From positions 186,001 to 250,000 of the forward strand of contig NZ_CP113925.1 in the NCBI RefSeq assembly GCF_029392015.1: 64,000 bases of DNA, written 5' to 3'. Each line of letters opens with the position of its first letter. Within the stretch, counting starts at the first letter, position 1. Made by a program: the position numbers and the translations under genes. Origin of the DNA: Bifidobacterium sp. ESL0728. GTDB lineage: Bacteria; Actinomycetota; Actinomycetes; Actinomycetales; Bifidobacteriaceae. Positions 1 through 15,600 of the stretch are shown here, one piece after another. A model generated the notes under the pieces. The model searched no databases, had not been told where the DNA came from, and saw nothing but the letters and a program-made list of their open reading frames with translations.

Positions 1-3000
1 AGATGCCCGATGGCTCCATCTCCGCACCTTCGAATGTCGTCTCGCTCAAGGTCGACAACATGGAGCCCAAGATCACCACGCCGACAGGCAAGACCACGCC
101 GAGCTGGGAATACACCATCGAAGGCACCGGTGTTGCCGGATCCGACGTCACCATCTGGGCCGCCGATCCGAGCGGCAAGGTGATTGACGGTGCCGAAGCC
201 ACCGATTCGAAGGTGCACCTGCGCGACATCGGCCATGCCACCGTGGGCAGCGACTCCAGCAAGCCCGACTTCGGCAAGTGGACCTTCACCGATGACGGTT
301 CGCACAACAACACGGTGCTCACCAACGGCCGCCGTGCCTACTACGTGAGCCAGAAGCGTCCCGACGACAGCATCTCCGGTTATTCGGAGAACATCACCGT
401 CACCGTGGCCGGCTACATTCCCACCATCGACACCCCCACCAAGGGCAGCACCGTCAACGGCTGGAAGCAGACCGTAGGCGGCACCGGCATCGCGGGCGCG
501 ACAATCACGCTCTACACCGCGCGTGCCGACCAGGGCTGCAAGGCCGATCCGAACGCTTCCGCCACTGATGAGGACGTGTGCCTGCGCAAGATCGGCACCG
601 GCGTCGTCGGTTCCGATTCGACCAATGCCGCCACCTACCATCGGTGGAGCATCGATGACCCCGGCACGTTCAGGGACGAGGACGACCATGACCAGATCAA
701 CACCGACGAGAACGGCCGGCGTATCTACTATGTCAGGCAGACCCTGCCCAAGGCCACTGAAGCGAACGCCGAGAGCCAGACCACGGCCTATTCCGGCAGC
801 CATTACATCTACATCAACGGCGCGGTGCCTACGATCGACACCCCTACCGAGAACCAGGCCGTCAACCAGTGGGCGCAGACCATCACCGGCCATGGCGTGC
901 CCGGTGCCAAGATTCAGCTTTACGGCGCCGACCCGAAGTACAAGTTCGTCAAAGACAACCAGAAGGGCACCGACCTTCAGGCCACCGACCCGGATGTGGA
1001 GCCCCACCTCATCACCATCGGCGACCCGGTGACCGTCAGCGACGGCACCGGCGAGGGCGCATTGCCTTCCGGCCAGTGGCAGAGCGTCTCCACCGACAAG
1101 GGCTGCCCCAACGAGGCGGAAAACAACGGCTGCGAGGTCGACAAGAAGACCATGAAGCGTGTGCTCTACGTCAAGGAGACCTTGCCTGACAACCGTGTGA
1201 CCGCGTACTCGCCTGGCCGCATGACCCGCGTCTCCGACATGGATCCCGCCATCACCGCGCCTACCAACAACTGGATCACCGCTCCGTGGACCTACACGGT
1301 CAAGGGCACCGGTGTGGCCGGCGCGAAGGTCTTCGTCTATGAGACCCCTGACGACGCCAACCATGATCCGTACAACCCGAACTCCTTCGCCAGCGCGAAG
1401 AAGACCAAGGCCAACGGCGACTTCGACGATGATGCCATCGATCAGGAGGCCAAAGACAAGCTCGACGCCAAGAATATTGGCTCGGTTACGGTACAGAACG
1501 ATGGTACATGGTCGTTCGATGACACCGCCATGGAGAAAGGCCGCACCCGCCTGGATGAGGGCTCGCGTTGGTACTTCGCCCGCCAGACCCTCCCCAACGG
1601 CGTACATTCCAACTACTCCGGCGCCAAATTCATGGGCTTCAACTACTGGAAGCCGAGTATCAACAGCGTGGATGACGACTACTACAACCGTCCGTGGGAG
1701 CGCACTCTCTCCGGCTATGGTGTGCCAGGCTCCAAGATGACGCTGTATGTCGAACTGCCCACCAACAAGGCTGACGGTACCGGCCGAGTCTTCGACGCCA
1801 GCAGCGACGACAAGATTGCCGACTCCATCGCCCACGCCCATAAGATCGGTACAGTCACCGTCTCTGACGGCACTGATGGCAAGAGAGCCGGCACGTGGAG
1901 CATGGTTGATCCAGGCGACCACGACGGCACCTATAAGCTCAACGACGTGAACGGACGGCGTACCTACTTCGTGCGTCAGCAGTACCCGGATACCAACCAG
2001 TCCACAATCCAGGAGAACCGTGTCGACTTCGCCTATGCGCGTCCATGGTCTGACGGCGACAAGTGGAATAGGAACCGCAAGGGTCCGTGGGGCACCAATT
2101 TCGGCTTCCGCACGCTCAACGATACCGATAACACCAAGATCGGCATGGAGCTCTACGAGACTCCCGATAATAAGCACGTCATTGACGCCGACGGTTTCGA
2201 TATCAACAAGTGCATGGCCGACACCGCGGAAGGCGGCTGCCGGGCCAAGCTCGGCGCCAAGAAGATGACGGTCGGCACCACCGATGACGATGACATCAAG
2301 GTCAACGACTACACCTCGGGCAGCGTCTACGCAGGCAAGCAGTTCTGGGACAAGGCCAAGGACGGGCGCACCCGCCAGTCCGACGGCGCCCGCTTCTACT
2401 TCGTGCGTGAGATTCTGCCCAAGGTCAAGGATAATCAGGGAGTCCCGCAGGAGCGCTTCTCCGAGTTCTCCGACGTCCGCAACTATGGGGTTTACAACAA
2501 GTCCATCCCGACGGTGACCTCTTACGGTTCCAACAACTGGCCGGGCAACCAAAGCCAGACCATCAAGGGCGAAGGCACCTGGGGCCAGAAGGTGACGCTC
2601 TACGCCGCCGACCCGCGCAGCCCTGCGTTCGCTCAGGATTCCTTCGACGACAAGGGCTTCGACAAGGCCAACGCGAAGGCGACTTTCCACAACCTCGCCG
2701 AGGCGGCGGCCAACGGCATCAACCTCATCAAGGTCGGCACCTCCGACGTCACGCGTAGCGAGACCCCGACCGACGGATGGGACTATAACTCCGGCTGGTA
2801 CGGCACCTGGTCCATCAACGACAACGGCAAGTACAAGGAAGCCGGCGACACCGATACCTCGCTCGGCTGCGACCCGGCTAACCCTTCCAACTCCAAGACA
2901 TGCAGCGATACCACGTCCACCATCGCCAAGGGCGATCCGAACCCGGACGGCAGCGTCAACACCGTGGCCCGCAAGACCTACAGCCACGCCAAGGATGAAC

Positions 3001-6000
3001 CGTATCGCGACATCGCCGCCAACGGCAACCGCATCTACTATGTGCAGCAGACCTGGCCCGACGGCACCACTTCCGGCATCTCCCAGCCGAATCAGACCAC
3101 CGTCGACCGCGCGGTACCCACCATCACCTCGCCCAACGACAAGGACACGAGCGTGCCGTGGGGCACCGAGCTCAAGGGCGACGGCATGCCCGGCTCGCTT
3201 GTCACCATCTATGAGACCGACGATGACGAGAACGACGACCACACCGGCGTCTACGACACCGACCCCAACCCGAACAAGATTCGTTTCACGGACAATAAGA
3301 AGGCTTTGGGCAAGCCGGTCAACGTCGAGGAAGTTCCTGTTGTTTCGGATCCCAGCAAGACCACGCTCAAGACCGTCAAGGTGAAGGTCGGCAACGACGT
3401 CTCCGATCCGACGACATATGGCCACTGGAGCTTTAAGGACATGTCGACCGACGACCGGACCCGTCCCGACGGCACCCGTTGGTATTACGTCAGTGCGGTG
3501 CTGCCAGATGGCACCACCACGCAGTTCAGCCAGGCCCGGCGTGTGGTCTACTCCAACATCCGTCCGACCATCGACCCCCAGCCCAACGGCCAGAAGCCGA
3601 ACTGGGCCCAAAACGTCTCCGGCACCGGTGTGCCCGGTGAGACGTTGACGCTCTATGCCTGCAACCCGGCCTTGGTCGACAACGACCAGTCGAAGTGCAA
3701 GCCCGACCCCTACGATCGCACGGACCCGAAGTTCGGACAGGACAAGAGCCTGATCGTCATCGGCACCACCACCATCGGTGCCAAGGGCGCTGTTGATGAA
3801 GGCAAGTGGCATCTCGAGGATCCGGGCACTCTGAAGGACACCTTCAAGGCCGACGGCACCCGCATCTACTATGCGCGCCAGACCCTGCCGAGCAAGACCA
3901 AGTTCTCGCAGTATTCCAACAAGTCGAACTTCACCATCAGCAACGTGATGCCCACCATCGACAAGCCCGCCGACGACAAACTCGGCTCCATCCCATGGAC
4001 CATCTCCTTGGGCGGCACCGGCATGAACGGCCAGACGGTCACCGTGTGGGAGAGCGCGGACAACGACGGCGTGTTCGACAATGCCACCAGCGCCGCGGAC
4101 CTCAACCCCTATGACGCTTCGACGGACACCAAGACCAAGATCAAGGGCAAGAAGCTCGCCGAAAACATTCCGGTGACCGACGGCCGCTGGGTCTTCAACG
4201 ACCGCGCCGTGAACGACGAAACCACCAGCCCGGCCTCCGTGGCCGGATCCACCCGCGTTAAGGACGGCAACCGTACCTATTGGGTGGAGCAGACCCTGCC
4301 GGACAACGACACCAAGTCGTGGTATTCGCAGATCCGCTCGACCAAGTTCACCCAGATCACCCCGAAGATCTTGACGCCCACCGACGGCAGCTCGCAGACC
4401 GAATGGAAGTCGCAGCTCACCGGCACCGGCATCCCCGGCCAGACGGTGACCCTCTACGCGGTCAAACCTGATCAGACGCCGTTCGACAGCTCCTTCGACG
4501 CCAATCATCAGGACGAGAACAAGTTCATCGCGATTTCCAGCTACGTGATTCCTCTAAGTGACCCCAGCGGCACTTGGATCCTGCGTGACGACGGTGCCCA
4601 GAATGACACCCGTCTCTCCGACGGCTCACGTATCTACTTCGTGCGTCAGACCCTGCCCATCGGCGGCAACTCGGTGTATTCAAGCTCCATCAAGATCATC
4701 GTCAAGTCGGCCGTGCCCACCGTCTCGGCCTCGGTCGATACCGTCAACCACTGGGGCATGAACCTCAGCGGTACCGGTGTGCCCGGAGCCGTATTGCACA
4801 TCTATGAGACGCCTGATAAAGACAGGCTCTTCGAAAAGGAGGGTCAGTTCGACCCCGATGCCAACGACCCCAACGAGAAATGGAACGAGAACGAAGCCCA
4901 GGACGCCACCAAGTCCAAGGAGCTCGCCCACGTCACCGTCGATTCGCTGACCGGCAAGTGGTCGTGGCGAGACCCTGCGCTCGACACCCGCACCCGTGCC
5001 GACGGCGTTCGCCGTTACTTCGTGCGTCAGGTGATTCAGGGCACTTCCAGCGACAGCAACGTCTCCAAGTTCTCCAAGCCCGCTTCCGCCCGCTTCGAGG
5101 ACACCAAGCCCTCCTTCACCTCACCGGCCAAGAACTTCCATAGCCAGACGTGGAGCCTCAACCTCGCCGGACGCGGTGTGCCGCGTCAGCGCGTGACCAT
5201 CTACTCCGCCCAGGTGCCCGAGAACGCCCAAGACACCACCAAGTTCGACGAGTCCATCGCGGCGGGCACCGGTTCCGGTGTGAAGCTCAAGGCGGTGGCC
5301 TATGCCAACGTCGGCGACGACGGCACATGGAGTGCCACCGACCTCGGCGACGCGAAGGGCGTCACCCGGCAGTCCGACGGCAAGCGTGTCTACTATGCAC
5401 ACCAGACCCTGCCCAACGACCAGCCCCCCGAGCACGGTCATGAGACCGACCTGCCCGGCGACAACTACTCCGACGGCTTGGCCGTCTATATGGACGCCAT
5501 GGTGCCGAAGATTACCTCGCCCGGCAACGGCAGCGAATTGAGCGGTTGGGACCATGAGATTTCCGGTACCGGCGTGGCCGGCGCCACCATGCACCTTTAT
5601 GCGGTCGATCCCACCGACACGCGCTTCGACCCCTCGAAGGACGGTTCGGCCTATGAGGACTCCCATACCTTGATCGACCTCGGCACCGACGAGGTGAAGG
5701 CCGACGGCACTTGGACGATTTCCGATTCCGGCAAGTCCAAGGACACGAAGCTGAGCATCGGCACCACGCCCGACCACAGGCTCGACACTCGCGGCCAGCG
5801 CATCTACTATGCCCGCCAGACCTACAAGGACGGCGGCAATTCGGTCTATTCCGATTCGTCCACCATTAAGATCAAGGACGCCGTGCCTTCCATCACCTCG
5901 CCCGCCGAAGGCACCAAGGACGTCTCCTGGGTGAAGCATCTGACCGGTCGCGGCGTGCCCGGCGAGAAGCTCTCGCTCTATGGTGTCGACAAGACCTCCA

Positions 6001-9000
6001 AGAACTTCGGTTCCGAGATCGACGTCAACAGCGTCACCAACGGCACCGACACCACCATCGTCGACCCCATCACCAATCCGGACGCCACCACCAAGCTGAA
6101 GCTGATTCGCGACGAGATCCCGATTCACGATGACGGCACTTGGGAAGCCACCGATAACGGCACCGTTTCCGGGCTCACCAAGGACTTCTCCGACTCCGGC
6201 CGACGCATCTACTATGTGCGCCAGACCCTGCCGAACAAGGACGGCGTCGCCGCAGAGGACCTGCAGATCTCGAAGTTCTCGAACGGCCTGAGCCTCAACA
6301 TCGGCAACGTGGTGCCCACCATCACCACACCGACCAACAACGTCACCGACACGGCCAACGGCATGCTCGACAGCATGCACATCGAGCTCGACGGCACCGG
6401 CATCACCAACTCGAAGATGAAGATCTACGAGGCCGATGACCCCGACAAGATCCTCGCGCAGAACCCGGATCCGAACGATTTGAGCCAGGACGATTGGAAC
6501 AAGCTCAACCCCGTGCTCGTGGCCGACGATACCGACGCCTCCTCCACCAACAAGGTCAACGAAGGCAATTGGCAGGACTTCGACGAAGCCAACGTCAAGG
6601 GACGCACCGCCACAGACGGCACCCGTTGGTACTTCGCCCAGCAGATCCTGCCCGAAGGTACCGCCTCCAAGTATTCCAAGGCCATCCGCGCCAAGTTCCG
6701 CCTGACCCAGCCGGTGATCGACCGGCCCACGGCCTCTGCGGCCGGCGGCGACAACGGCCAGTGGGCCACAAGCTCCGATCCAAGGGAGAACGGCAAGTGG
6801 TGGTCGAAGCCCATCAACGGCTGGAGCACAACCGTCAGCGGCCGTGGTGTGCCCGGCATGAAGGTGCAGCTCTATGTGGCCAGCGCCTCCGGCAAGTTCG
6901 GCGTGCAATTCGACCCGACCGCCGATAGCGCCGTGAAGCTGCTGCCTCTGGGCAACACGGTGACTGTTGGCGACGACGGCACGTGGAACATGCCCGATAA
7001 TGGCGGATTGTATGACTTCGCTTCCGACCCACCTGACCCCAAGCCCGAGAACTATACCCGCTTCTCCGACGGTGCTCGTATCTACTATGTGCGCCAATAT
7101 GCGCCGAATCCGGCGGATACCGCGCATCCGGTTGATTTGGGTTACTCCGTGGGCAAGGGCGCCAAGGTCAAGGACGCCCACCCGCAGATTCTCACCCCGA
7201 AGGACGGCGGTGCCATCGACTGGAAGAGCGTGGTCAGCGGCACCGGTGTGCCCGGAGCCAGGATTCGCCTCTATGCAGCCGATCCGAAGGGCGACACCTT
7301 CAGCCCGACGGCCTCCGCCGCCAACCCCAAGGTCAAGCTCATCGCCATCGACCCCACCAGTGAGGACAAGCCGAACAGCGACGGCACCATGACCGTCGAC
7401 AACAACGGCACATGGTCGATCACCGACAACGGCGACCACGACGACACCTCCGACGGCGGCCAGCGCATCTACTATGCCCAGGAGACCCTGCCCAACGGTG
7501 CTGGTCTGCCCGGTGTGAAGGAAAGCAAGCCGGATTATTCGGTGGCCAATTTCTCTGATGCCTCTGACGGCATGGTCAGCAGCATTGTCCCGCAGGTCCT
7601 CACCCCGGTCCATGGCTCCAGCCAGATCGAATGGGGTGTGAAGGTCAGCGGCAAGGGTGTGCCGAAGTCGAAGATCGAGATTTGGGAGACCCCCGACAAC
7701 GGTGGCGCCTTCGACAAGTCCCGTGACCCGAACTCGCAGATTCTTTCCAACCCGGATCCGGTGCTCGTGCAGGGCAACGTCGAAGTGAAGGACAATGGCA
7801 CCTGGACCTGGACCGACCCGGCCAACGATTCCACCGACCCCGTGGCTCCTGCCACAGTGGCTTGCGGCGAGGGCGTCACTGCCGCCTGCTCTAATGGCGA
7901 CGGCACCACCCGTTCCGACGGCGTGCGTTGGTATTACGTCAGGCAGACGCTGCCCGGCGGCAAGCGTTCCGTCTATACCACCGCCGTCTCCGTCAAGTTC
8001 GGCAACATGACTCCGACCATCGACGCCACTGCGGGTGACGGTAGCCAGGGCAAGTGGGCCCAGACCATCACCGGCACCGGTGTGCCCGGCTCGAAGCTCA
8101 CCGTCTTCTATGCCGATCCGCACGACGGCACATTCAACGAGACCGTCGACGCCAACAACACGGCCAGCGGCATTCAGCTGCACAAGCTCAATGGCGTGCC
8201 CGCCGAGGTAGACAACTACGGCAAGTGGCACGTCGTCGACTCCGGCACCGAGCCGGACACCGACTCCGGCGACGCCACCGGCACCGGCCACCGCATCTAC
8301 TATGCGCGCCAGACCCTGCCGAGGAAGCCGAAGTCTAGCAGCGACCCCGAAGCGTATTCCGCGTACTCGGCCGGTGTGAAGATGAACGTCGACAACGTCA
8401 TCCCCACCATCACCGGCCCGGCTCCTACGGGCGCCAACAACCTCTACAACCCCGGCAACGCCGGTGGCTGGAAGGTGCCGCTGACGGGCAAGGCCATCGC
8501 CGGCCAGAAGGTGACCGTTTGGGCGGTCGACCCTGAAGACGGCCCGTTCGACCCGAACGTCAGTCCTAATAACAACTCAATCGTCGACGGCGTTGACAAA
8601 GGCCCGGTCAAGCTCATCAAGCTCGGTGAAACCGCGCCTGTGGGCAACGACGGCGTCTGGAACTTCACTGATGAAGACAACGGCAACATCGACCACACCA
8701 AGCGCGATACGCGCCTGAAGGATGGCAAGCGCATCTACTACGCCACGCAGCAGATGCCCGGTTCCAGCGAGTCCAGCGTCAAGCAGTCTCGCTACTCCGC
8801 CCCGAAGTGGTACACGATGCCCGGAGCCACCCCGCAGATTACGAGCCCAGGTGCGGAGAACACCGGTCTCGATAAGTGGGATGTGCAGCTCAACGGCACC
8901 GGCGTGCCCGGCGCGCAGATCCACGTCTGGGAGATGGCCGACATCAACCACGTGCTCGACCACGGCAACAACAACCCGAACACCAACTCGTCCGTCACCC

Positions 9001-12000
9001 TGAACGACATCACCAAGGGCAACAAGCTGATTGCAGGCTCCGACGGCAAGTGGAGCTTCCACGACGATGCCAAGGACGACGGCACTCGTTCCGACGGCGT
9101 GCGTTGGTATTGGGTCAGCCAGTCCACCTCGGAGAAGAACAAGTCGCTCTACTCCATGGCGCTTGAGGTTCACTTCCTCTATTCCAACCCGTCCATCACC
9201 AAGGTCGAGGCCCCGCAGTTCGCGCCTGGCAGCGACAAGAACGGCTGGACGGTCAACGTCTCCGGTACCGGCTTGACCGGCGAGACGCTCACGCTCTACG
9301 CCGCCGATCCGAAGAACTGGTATGCGGCCGACGCCGACCCGAGCAAGCTCGACCTTTCGAAGCTTATCGAGGTGGGCCACGCCAAGATCGGCGATGACGT
9401 CGATCCTACCGTCACCGACGCGCAGAAGAAGTCCCATTCCTGGCAGGTCACCGACGATGGTCACACCGGCGACACCCGGCCCGACGACGGCAAGCGCGTC
9501 TACTTCGCGCGCCAGACCATCCCCGCGCAAGACAAGAGCAGCAGCTCTTCCACCCCCGCCGAGACCAAGTACTCGATCTTCTCCTCCGGCATGGAAACCA
9601 GCATCGCCGGAGTGCGGCCAGTCATCGACACTCCTACGCTGCCCGGTGATCAATGGCAGCAGACCATCAGCGGCACCGGTGTGCCTTCCTCGACGGTCAC
9701 GCTCTACGCGGCCGACCCGAAGAAGCCCGGCTTCAGCTCCGTCACTCCTGGCTCCGAGGCCGTCGGCCTGATCAAGATCGGCTCCGGCAAGGTCGGCAAC
9801 GACGGCCGCTGGTCGATCGTCGACGACGGCTCGCATCTGCGCGACGGTTGCACGCCGGGCGCTGCAGGCTGCAACGTCACCACCGATCTCGACAGCGGTC
9901 ACCGTATCTACTACGCTCGCCAGACCACCCCGCAGCTCGACTCCGCGGTCACGCCTTCCGTACCGCCTGTGCCTTCCGACTATGTGCAATCGCTCTATTC
10001 CGACGGCAAGCAGTTGGGCGTCAACAACGTCACCCCGCTTGTTGACAGCGCGGTCGCCGGCGAGAGTGTCAGCACCGCCATCATCTCCGGCAAGGGCGTG
10101 CCCGGCATGCACCTCGAACTTTGGGCCGCCCAGCCCAAGGAAACCGGCCATGAAGGCAGGGTCTTCGACCCGAACGCCCCGGCCGAGTCCGATGGCGTCG
10201 AGCTGGTGAAGGTGGCTTCGGGCATTGTGGTCAAGCCCGACGGCTCCTATTCGATTCCCGATGCCGATGCCAACGGCGTGGCCACCGCAAGCGACAACAC
10301 GCGTGTCTACTACGTGCGTCAGTCGCTGACTTCCGGCGACCATTCCGGCACGGAACTGGCGCACGCCTTCTCGCATGGCGTGCTCTACTCCGTGGGCGAC
10401 ACCACCCCGGTCATCGTCGAGCCGACCTCCGGTTCCACCGTGCCTTACACCTCCATCACCCTGCGTGGCACCGGCTACACCAACTCCACCATCAAGGTCT
10501 TCGAGACCCCCGATACCAGCAAGGCGTTCGACAAGGACTCCGACCCGTCCAGCAGCATCAACAACGCTGAAAACGGTGTGACCAAGGGCGCCACGGAAGT
10601 GCAGTGCAGCAACGCGCCGGTCACCGTGGGCGGCGACGGCAAGTGGGCCTGCACCGATCAGATCAGCGGCCTCACCGGCACCCGTTCCGACGGCGTGCGC
10701 TGGTACTTCGTCCAGCAGACCCAGCCCGGCGTCAACGGCATGAAGAAGTATTCCCGTGCCATCTCCACCCGCTTCGAGGGCGCGATTCCGACGATCACCT
10801 CGCCGGCCGCCGGCTCCACCGTCAACAAGTGGAACTTCGACGTCACCGGTCATGGCCTGCCCGGACTGCACATTGTGCTTTACGCGGCCGACCCTTACAA
10901 GAGCAACTTCAGCACCAGCGCCACCGGCGATGACAAGCTGAAGGAAGGCAGCTTGGTCAAGGTCGGCGAAGCCACCGTCGACGAAGGCGGCAATTGGACC
11001 GTCACCGACGACGGCACGGCCAAGACCACCCGTCTTTCCGACGGCCATCGCATCTACTACGTCAAGCAGATGCGCGATGCCCACGACGACAGCGACCACC
11101 AGTTCTCGGCGGCCCATCCGATCACGATTAGCAACGTCACTCCGACGATCACCAAGCCGTTGCAGGATGCCGAGATTTCCGGCTCGAAGGTTGACCTTGA
11201 GGGCACCTATCTGCCTGGCGCGCAGGTCGAGGTCTACGCGGCCAGCCCGTCCAGCAGCTCCGTCGGTGCGAATGTGCCCGGCGAAACTGCCACACTGGAT
11301 CAGGTTTCCTCGGCTGAGGATCCCGTCAACGCCAATGCTGCGGCAGGCACCTGGACCTTCACCGATAATCACTTCGGTGATCATGTCAACGCCCTGGGCC
11401 AAGCCGTCTACTATGTGCGGCAGAAGCTCGGCGACGGACGTTGGTCCCAGTATTCGCACGGCATAGGCGTCACCACCAAGAGCAACAAGCCGGTCATCAC
11501 CGGTCCGGTTACTTCCGGCGCGCCAGACCACAAGGTCTATACGTGGAAATTTGACGTCTCCGGTTCCGGCATGCCCGGCCAGCAGATTGACCTTTACGCG
11601 GCCAATCCGTTGGGCACGTTCGATGCGACGGCATCCGCCCAAAGCGTCGACCTCATCCCGATCGGCACCGACACGGTCGCCCAAGACGGCACCTGGAAGG
11701 TCACCGATGATGGCACGGCCAAGGCTGCAGCTGCGGCCGAAGGCGCTGGGCACACCCGTGCCGATGGTCTTGACGGGCTGGGCAGGCGTATCTACTACGC
11801 CCGTCAGCACGTGGGTGGTTCGCTGATCGATTCCGCCGGCGTCTACGTCGATATCGTCAACGCCGGACCCAAGATCAAGGTCCCCGAAACCGAGGCCGGT
11901 GTTCCGCATACCACCGTTGGCAATAACGGCCAGCTCGCCCCCAATTCCAAGGTGACGATTACCGGCGCTGCCATACCAAACGTGAGGGGTGCGAAGCTTA

Positions 12001-12620
12001 GGCTCTATATGCTTGCGGACACCGCTTCGGGGCAGTCTCTTGCCGCCCCGTCTTCCCTCTCCGCTGCGTCTGCAAGCCGGCTTGCCTCGCCGAGCATCGG
12101 TGTCGCGCCTCAAGACCTGGTGCTGCCCGCCGAACCGGGTGACAACACCGAACTTACAGGCTGCCGGCAGACGCTCGGTGAACCGGTACTGCAGACTTGG
12201 ACCTGCGATGTTGACACCTCCAAGTTCACCGTCCCCGGCGACTATTACCTCATGGGCCGTATCCTCAACGGTGGCGACCGGCTTTCGCCGACCACCTCCG
12301 ACGATTGGCAGAAGGTCCATGTCGACATGGTGCCGCCGAAGTTCACGGTCGACGCGGTGCCCGACAAGTCCGGCAACCGCGTGGTCAAGGGCACGGCTGA
12401 GGCAGGCGCGAAGGTCAAGGTCGATTTCGACTGGACCGATCCTGTCAGCGATTCCACCTTCAATACAGTTGACGCCACCCAAGAAGCCACGGCTGATGAG
12501 GACGGCAACTGGACGCTCGACTTGCCGCAAGGTGCACACAACGGCAAGCTTCGTGCCTATGCCATTGACACCGACAAGAACGAATCCGCCTATTCCGCAA
12601 TCAAGACCTACACCGGCACT
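1..12620 (+). repeat. Ig-like repeat array of the giant protein (about 30 units)
   Basis: Each unit is about 105-150 residues. It opens with a Pro-x-Ile-x-x-Pro strand, then a Trp, then a Gly-Thr-Gly-Val-Pro-Gly-Ala turn and a Thr-Leu-Tyr-Ala-Ala-Asp-Pro strand. It closes with Asp-Gly-Thr-Trp, Arg-Ile-Tyr-Tyr-Val-Arg-Gln-Thr-Leu-Pro and Tyr-Ser. I counted 30 openings by eye. The unit near 2040-2480 is degenerate: its opening lacks the Gly-Thr-Gly turn. A shorter Ig-like unit at about 12320-12600 ends the array. The pattern (a Gly-rich turn, then Asp-Gly-x-Trp) matches bacterial Ig-like stalk domains. The units are clearly diverged from each other, unlike the younger copies in the InlB array. 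Confidence 0.85.
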
Positions 12621-15600
12621 CGCTGGTCGGTCACCTACGATGCGGGAGACGGCAAGTTCGCTTCCGAGGACGGCACGCCGTCCAAGCATGTCGATCAGGT
12701 CTACGATGCCGACAAGGCTACCAAGCCCGCCACCAACCCGACCCGCGACGGTTACGACTTCGCCGGCTGGTACAAGGCGAAGGACGCGGAGACCGGCAAC
12801 GGCACCGGCGACGAGGTGTTCCCCGACGAAGCCACGCAGACCGGTCCTATCACCTCGGCCGTCACGTATTACGCCAAGTGGGCGAAGATGGCTACGGTGA
12901 GCTTCGATCTCAACGGTTCCGAGGATGCCCCCGCCACCGCGGCGGACGGTACCTCCACCACCATCGACAGCCAGCGTATCCCCGCCGGCACCACGCCTAA
13001 CAAGCCGCAGGATCCGAAGCGCAAAGGCTACAAGTTCGACGGCTGGTTCACCCAGGCTGAAGGTGGCACACGCTTCCTCTTCGACGGTGATGTGCCTAGC
13101 GTCGCCGACGGCGACATGACCCTGCACGCCCACTGGCTGGAGCAGAGCTTCACCGCCACCTTCGACCCGAACAACGGCGGTCTGGATCCGGTCTTCACCA
13201 GGCCGGTCGGCCGCAAGGGCCTCGTTGACGATCCTGGCATCCCGGCGCACGCTCCCGACAAGAAGAAGTTTGATCATTGGTATCTTGCCAATGAGGACGG
13301 CAATCCTACCGGTGAGCCTCTCAAGTTCGAGGGCAATGACCGTGTGAAGATCGACAAGGACACGAAGTTCGTGGCCAACTGGGTCGATGACAATGTCACC
13401 GTCACCTTCGATCCGAACAACGGCAAGGATGTCAACAAGGTCACCCTGCTTCGTGGCAACAAGGTCGCCGCAAACGATCAGGCCGCCCCGAGCTTCACGC
13501 CGGATGGCAAGAAGTTCAAGGGTTGGTACAAGTTCGCCGACCTCGATCCCGCAGGCAACCCGAAAGATGGCGCGACGCCGTTCGACTTCAACACCCCGAT
13601 TGCGGGCGATCTGCTCGACGGCAACGACAACCTCAACCTCAAGGCCCGCTGGACCGACGCCAAGCACAAGGTGACGTTCGACCCGGCCAACGGCAAGGGC
13701 AAGACGATTCTGACCGTCGATGACGCCACTGCCATCGGCAGCTCCTCCAAGCCCACCGACCCGAAGAGGGACAGCTATCGCTTCGCCGGCTGGTACAAGG
13801 CCAGCGATCTTGACGGCAACGGCAGGCCGAAGGACGGCACTCAGGCGTTCGACTTCGACAACACCCTGATCGAGTCCGACCTGGCGCTCACCGCCGGTTG
13901 GGTGCGCCAGCACAACGTCCAGTTCGACGTGGCCGGCGGCACTCCTGCCGACAGCGGCAAGCTCGCGGGGCTCACCGTTGACGAGGGTTCCACCATCGAC
14001 AACCCGGGTGATCCCACCAAGGCCGGCTACGAGTTCAAGGGCTGGTTCAAGTCCGGCGATATCAATGAGGACGGCGAGCCGAAGCCTTCCACCACAGCCT
14101 GGAAGTTCAACGACCAGGGTGAGGCGGCCAGCAAGGTCAACGACGAGCTGATCCTCAAGGCCGGCTGGGTCGCTGTGCAATACACCGTCAAGTTCACCGA
14201 CTTCGACGGCGGCAACAACGTGCCCTCCAAGAAGGTCTCCTACAACAAGAACGTGGACGAGCCGACCCCGGCCCCGACGCGTGAGGGATACCAATTCGAT
14301 GGCTGGTTCACTGAGGTGAGCGGCGGCGACAAGGTCACTTTCCCCTACAAGGTCACCAAGGACGTTGAGTTCTACGCCCATTGGAGCCAGCAGTCCAAGG
14401 TCACCTTCGACTTGGGCGGCGATCCCGAATCGCCGGTCACCTCTGCGGCCATTCCGGCGCAGACGGTCGGGGGCAACGGTCACGCCAAGCGCCCGACGGA
14501 CGACCCAGTGCGTACGCATTATGATTTCGACGATTGGTATACGGAAGCCGTCGGTGGCACGAAGTTCGACTTCGAGCACACCGCGATCAATTCCGATACC
14601 GTCATCCACGCTCACTGGACGCCGAAGACCTTCACGGTCACCTTCCACCTCGAAGGCGGCGACGCTGCCAGCAGCGACGCGGTGAAGGACCAGTCCGTGG
14701 TCTACAAGGGCAAGGCCACCAAGCCTGTCACCGATTTGACCAAGAACGGCTTCCGCTTCGACGATTGGTATACCCAGGCTGACGGCGGTACGAAGTTCGA
14801 CTTCGATTCCACCGAAATCACCAAGAATACCGATGTGTATGCGCACTGGATTCGTGCCTACAAGGTCAGCTTCGATGTCAACGGCGGCACCGCCTCCACA
14901 GACCCGCAGTTCAAGGACGCCCTGAAGACGCAGTATGTCGACGCGGGCGGCCACAAGGCCACCGAGCCTCCTGAGGGTGCGGTGAGCCGCGACGGCTACA
15001 AGTTCGCGGGCTGGTTCAAGCAGAAGACCGGCGGCACGAAGTTCAACTTCAACGACACCATCGGCACCGACACCCCGCTCTACGCGCAGTGGAAGCAGCT
15101 CTACACCGTGGACTTCGACATGCAGGGCGGCACTCCGCAAGAGGCCGCGCAGCAGGTTGCGAAGGGTGACAAGGTCAAGGCACCGACCGGTACCTACTCG
15201 CTGCAAGGCAAGAAGTTCGCCGGCTGGTACACCAAGGCTGATGGCGGCACGAAGTTCGACTTCGATACCACTGCCATCTACGGCGCCACGACGATCTACG
15301 CGCATTGGGACGACGCCACCACGTGGACGGTGAAGTTCCATACCGACGGCGGTTCCGATGTTGACCCGCAGACGGTGGTGGACGGCGAGAAGGCGCAGAA
15401 GCCTGCCAACGACCCGACCAAGGCCGGTTACGATTTTGCCGGTTGGTATGTTTCGGCCGACGATGGTGCCGCTGCGTTCGATTTCGGCGCCACTGTCATC
15501 AACAAGAACACCGATGTGTACGCGCACTGGACCGCCTCCTCCTACAAGGTCACGTACGTGACCCGTCCGGACGCCTCCCCGGCTCCCGGCTCCACCGAGG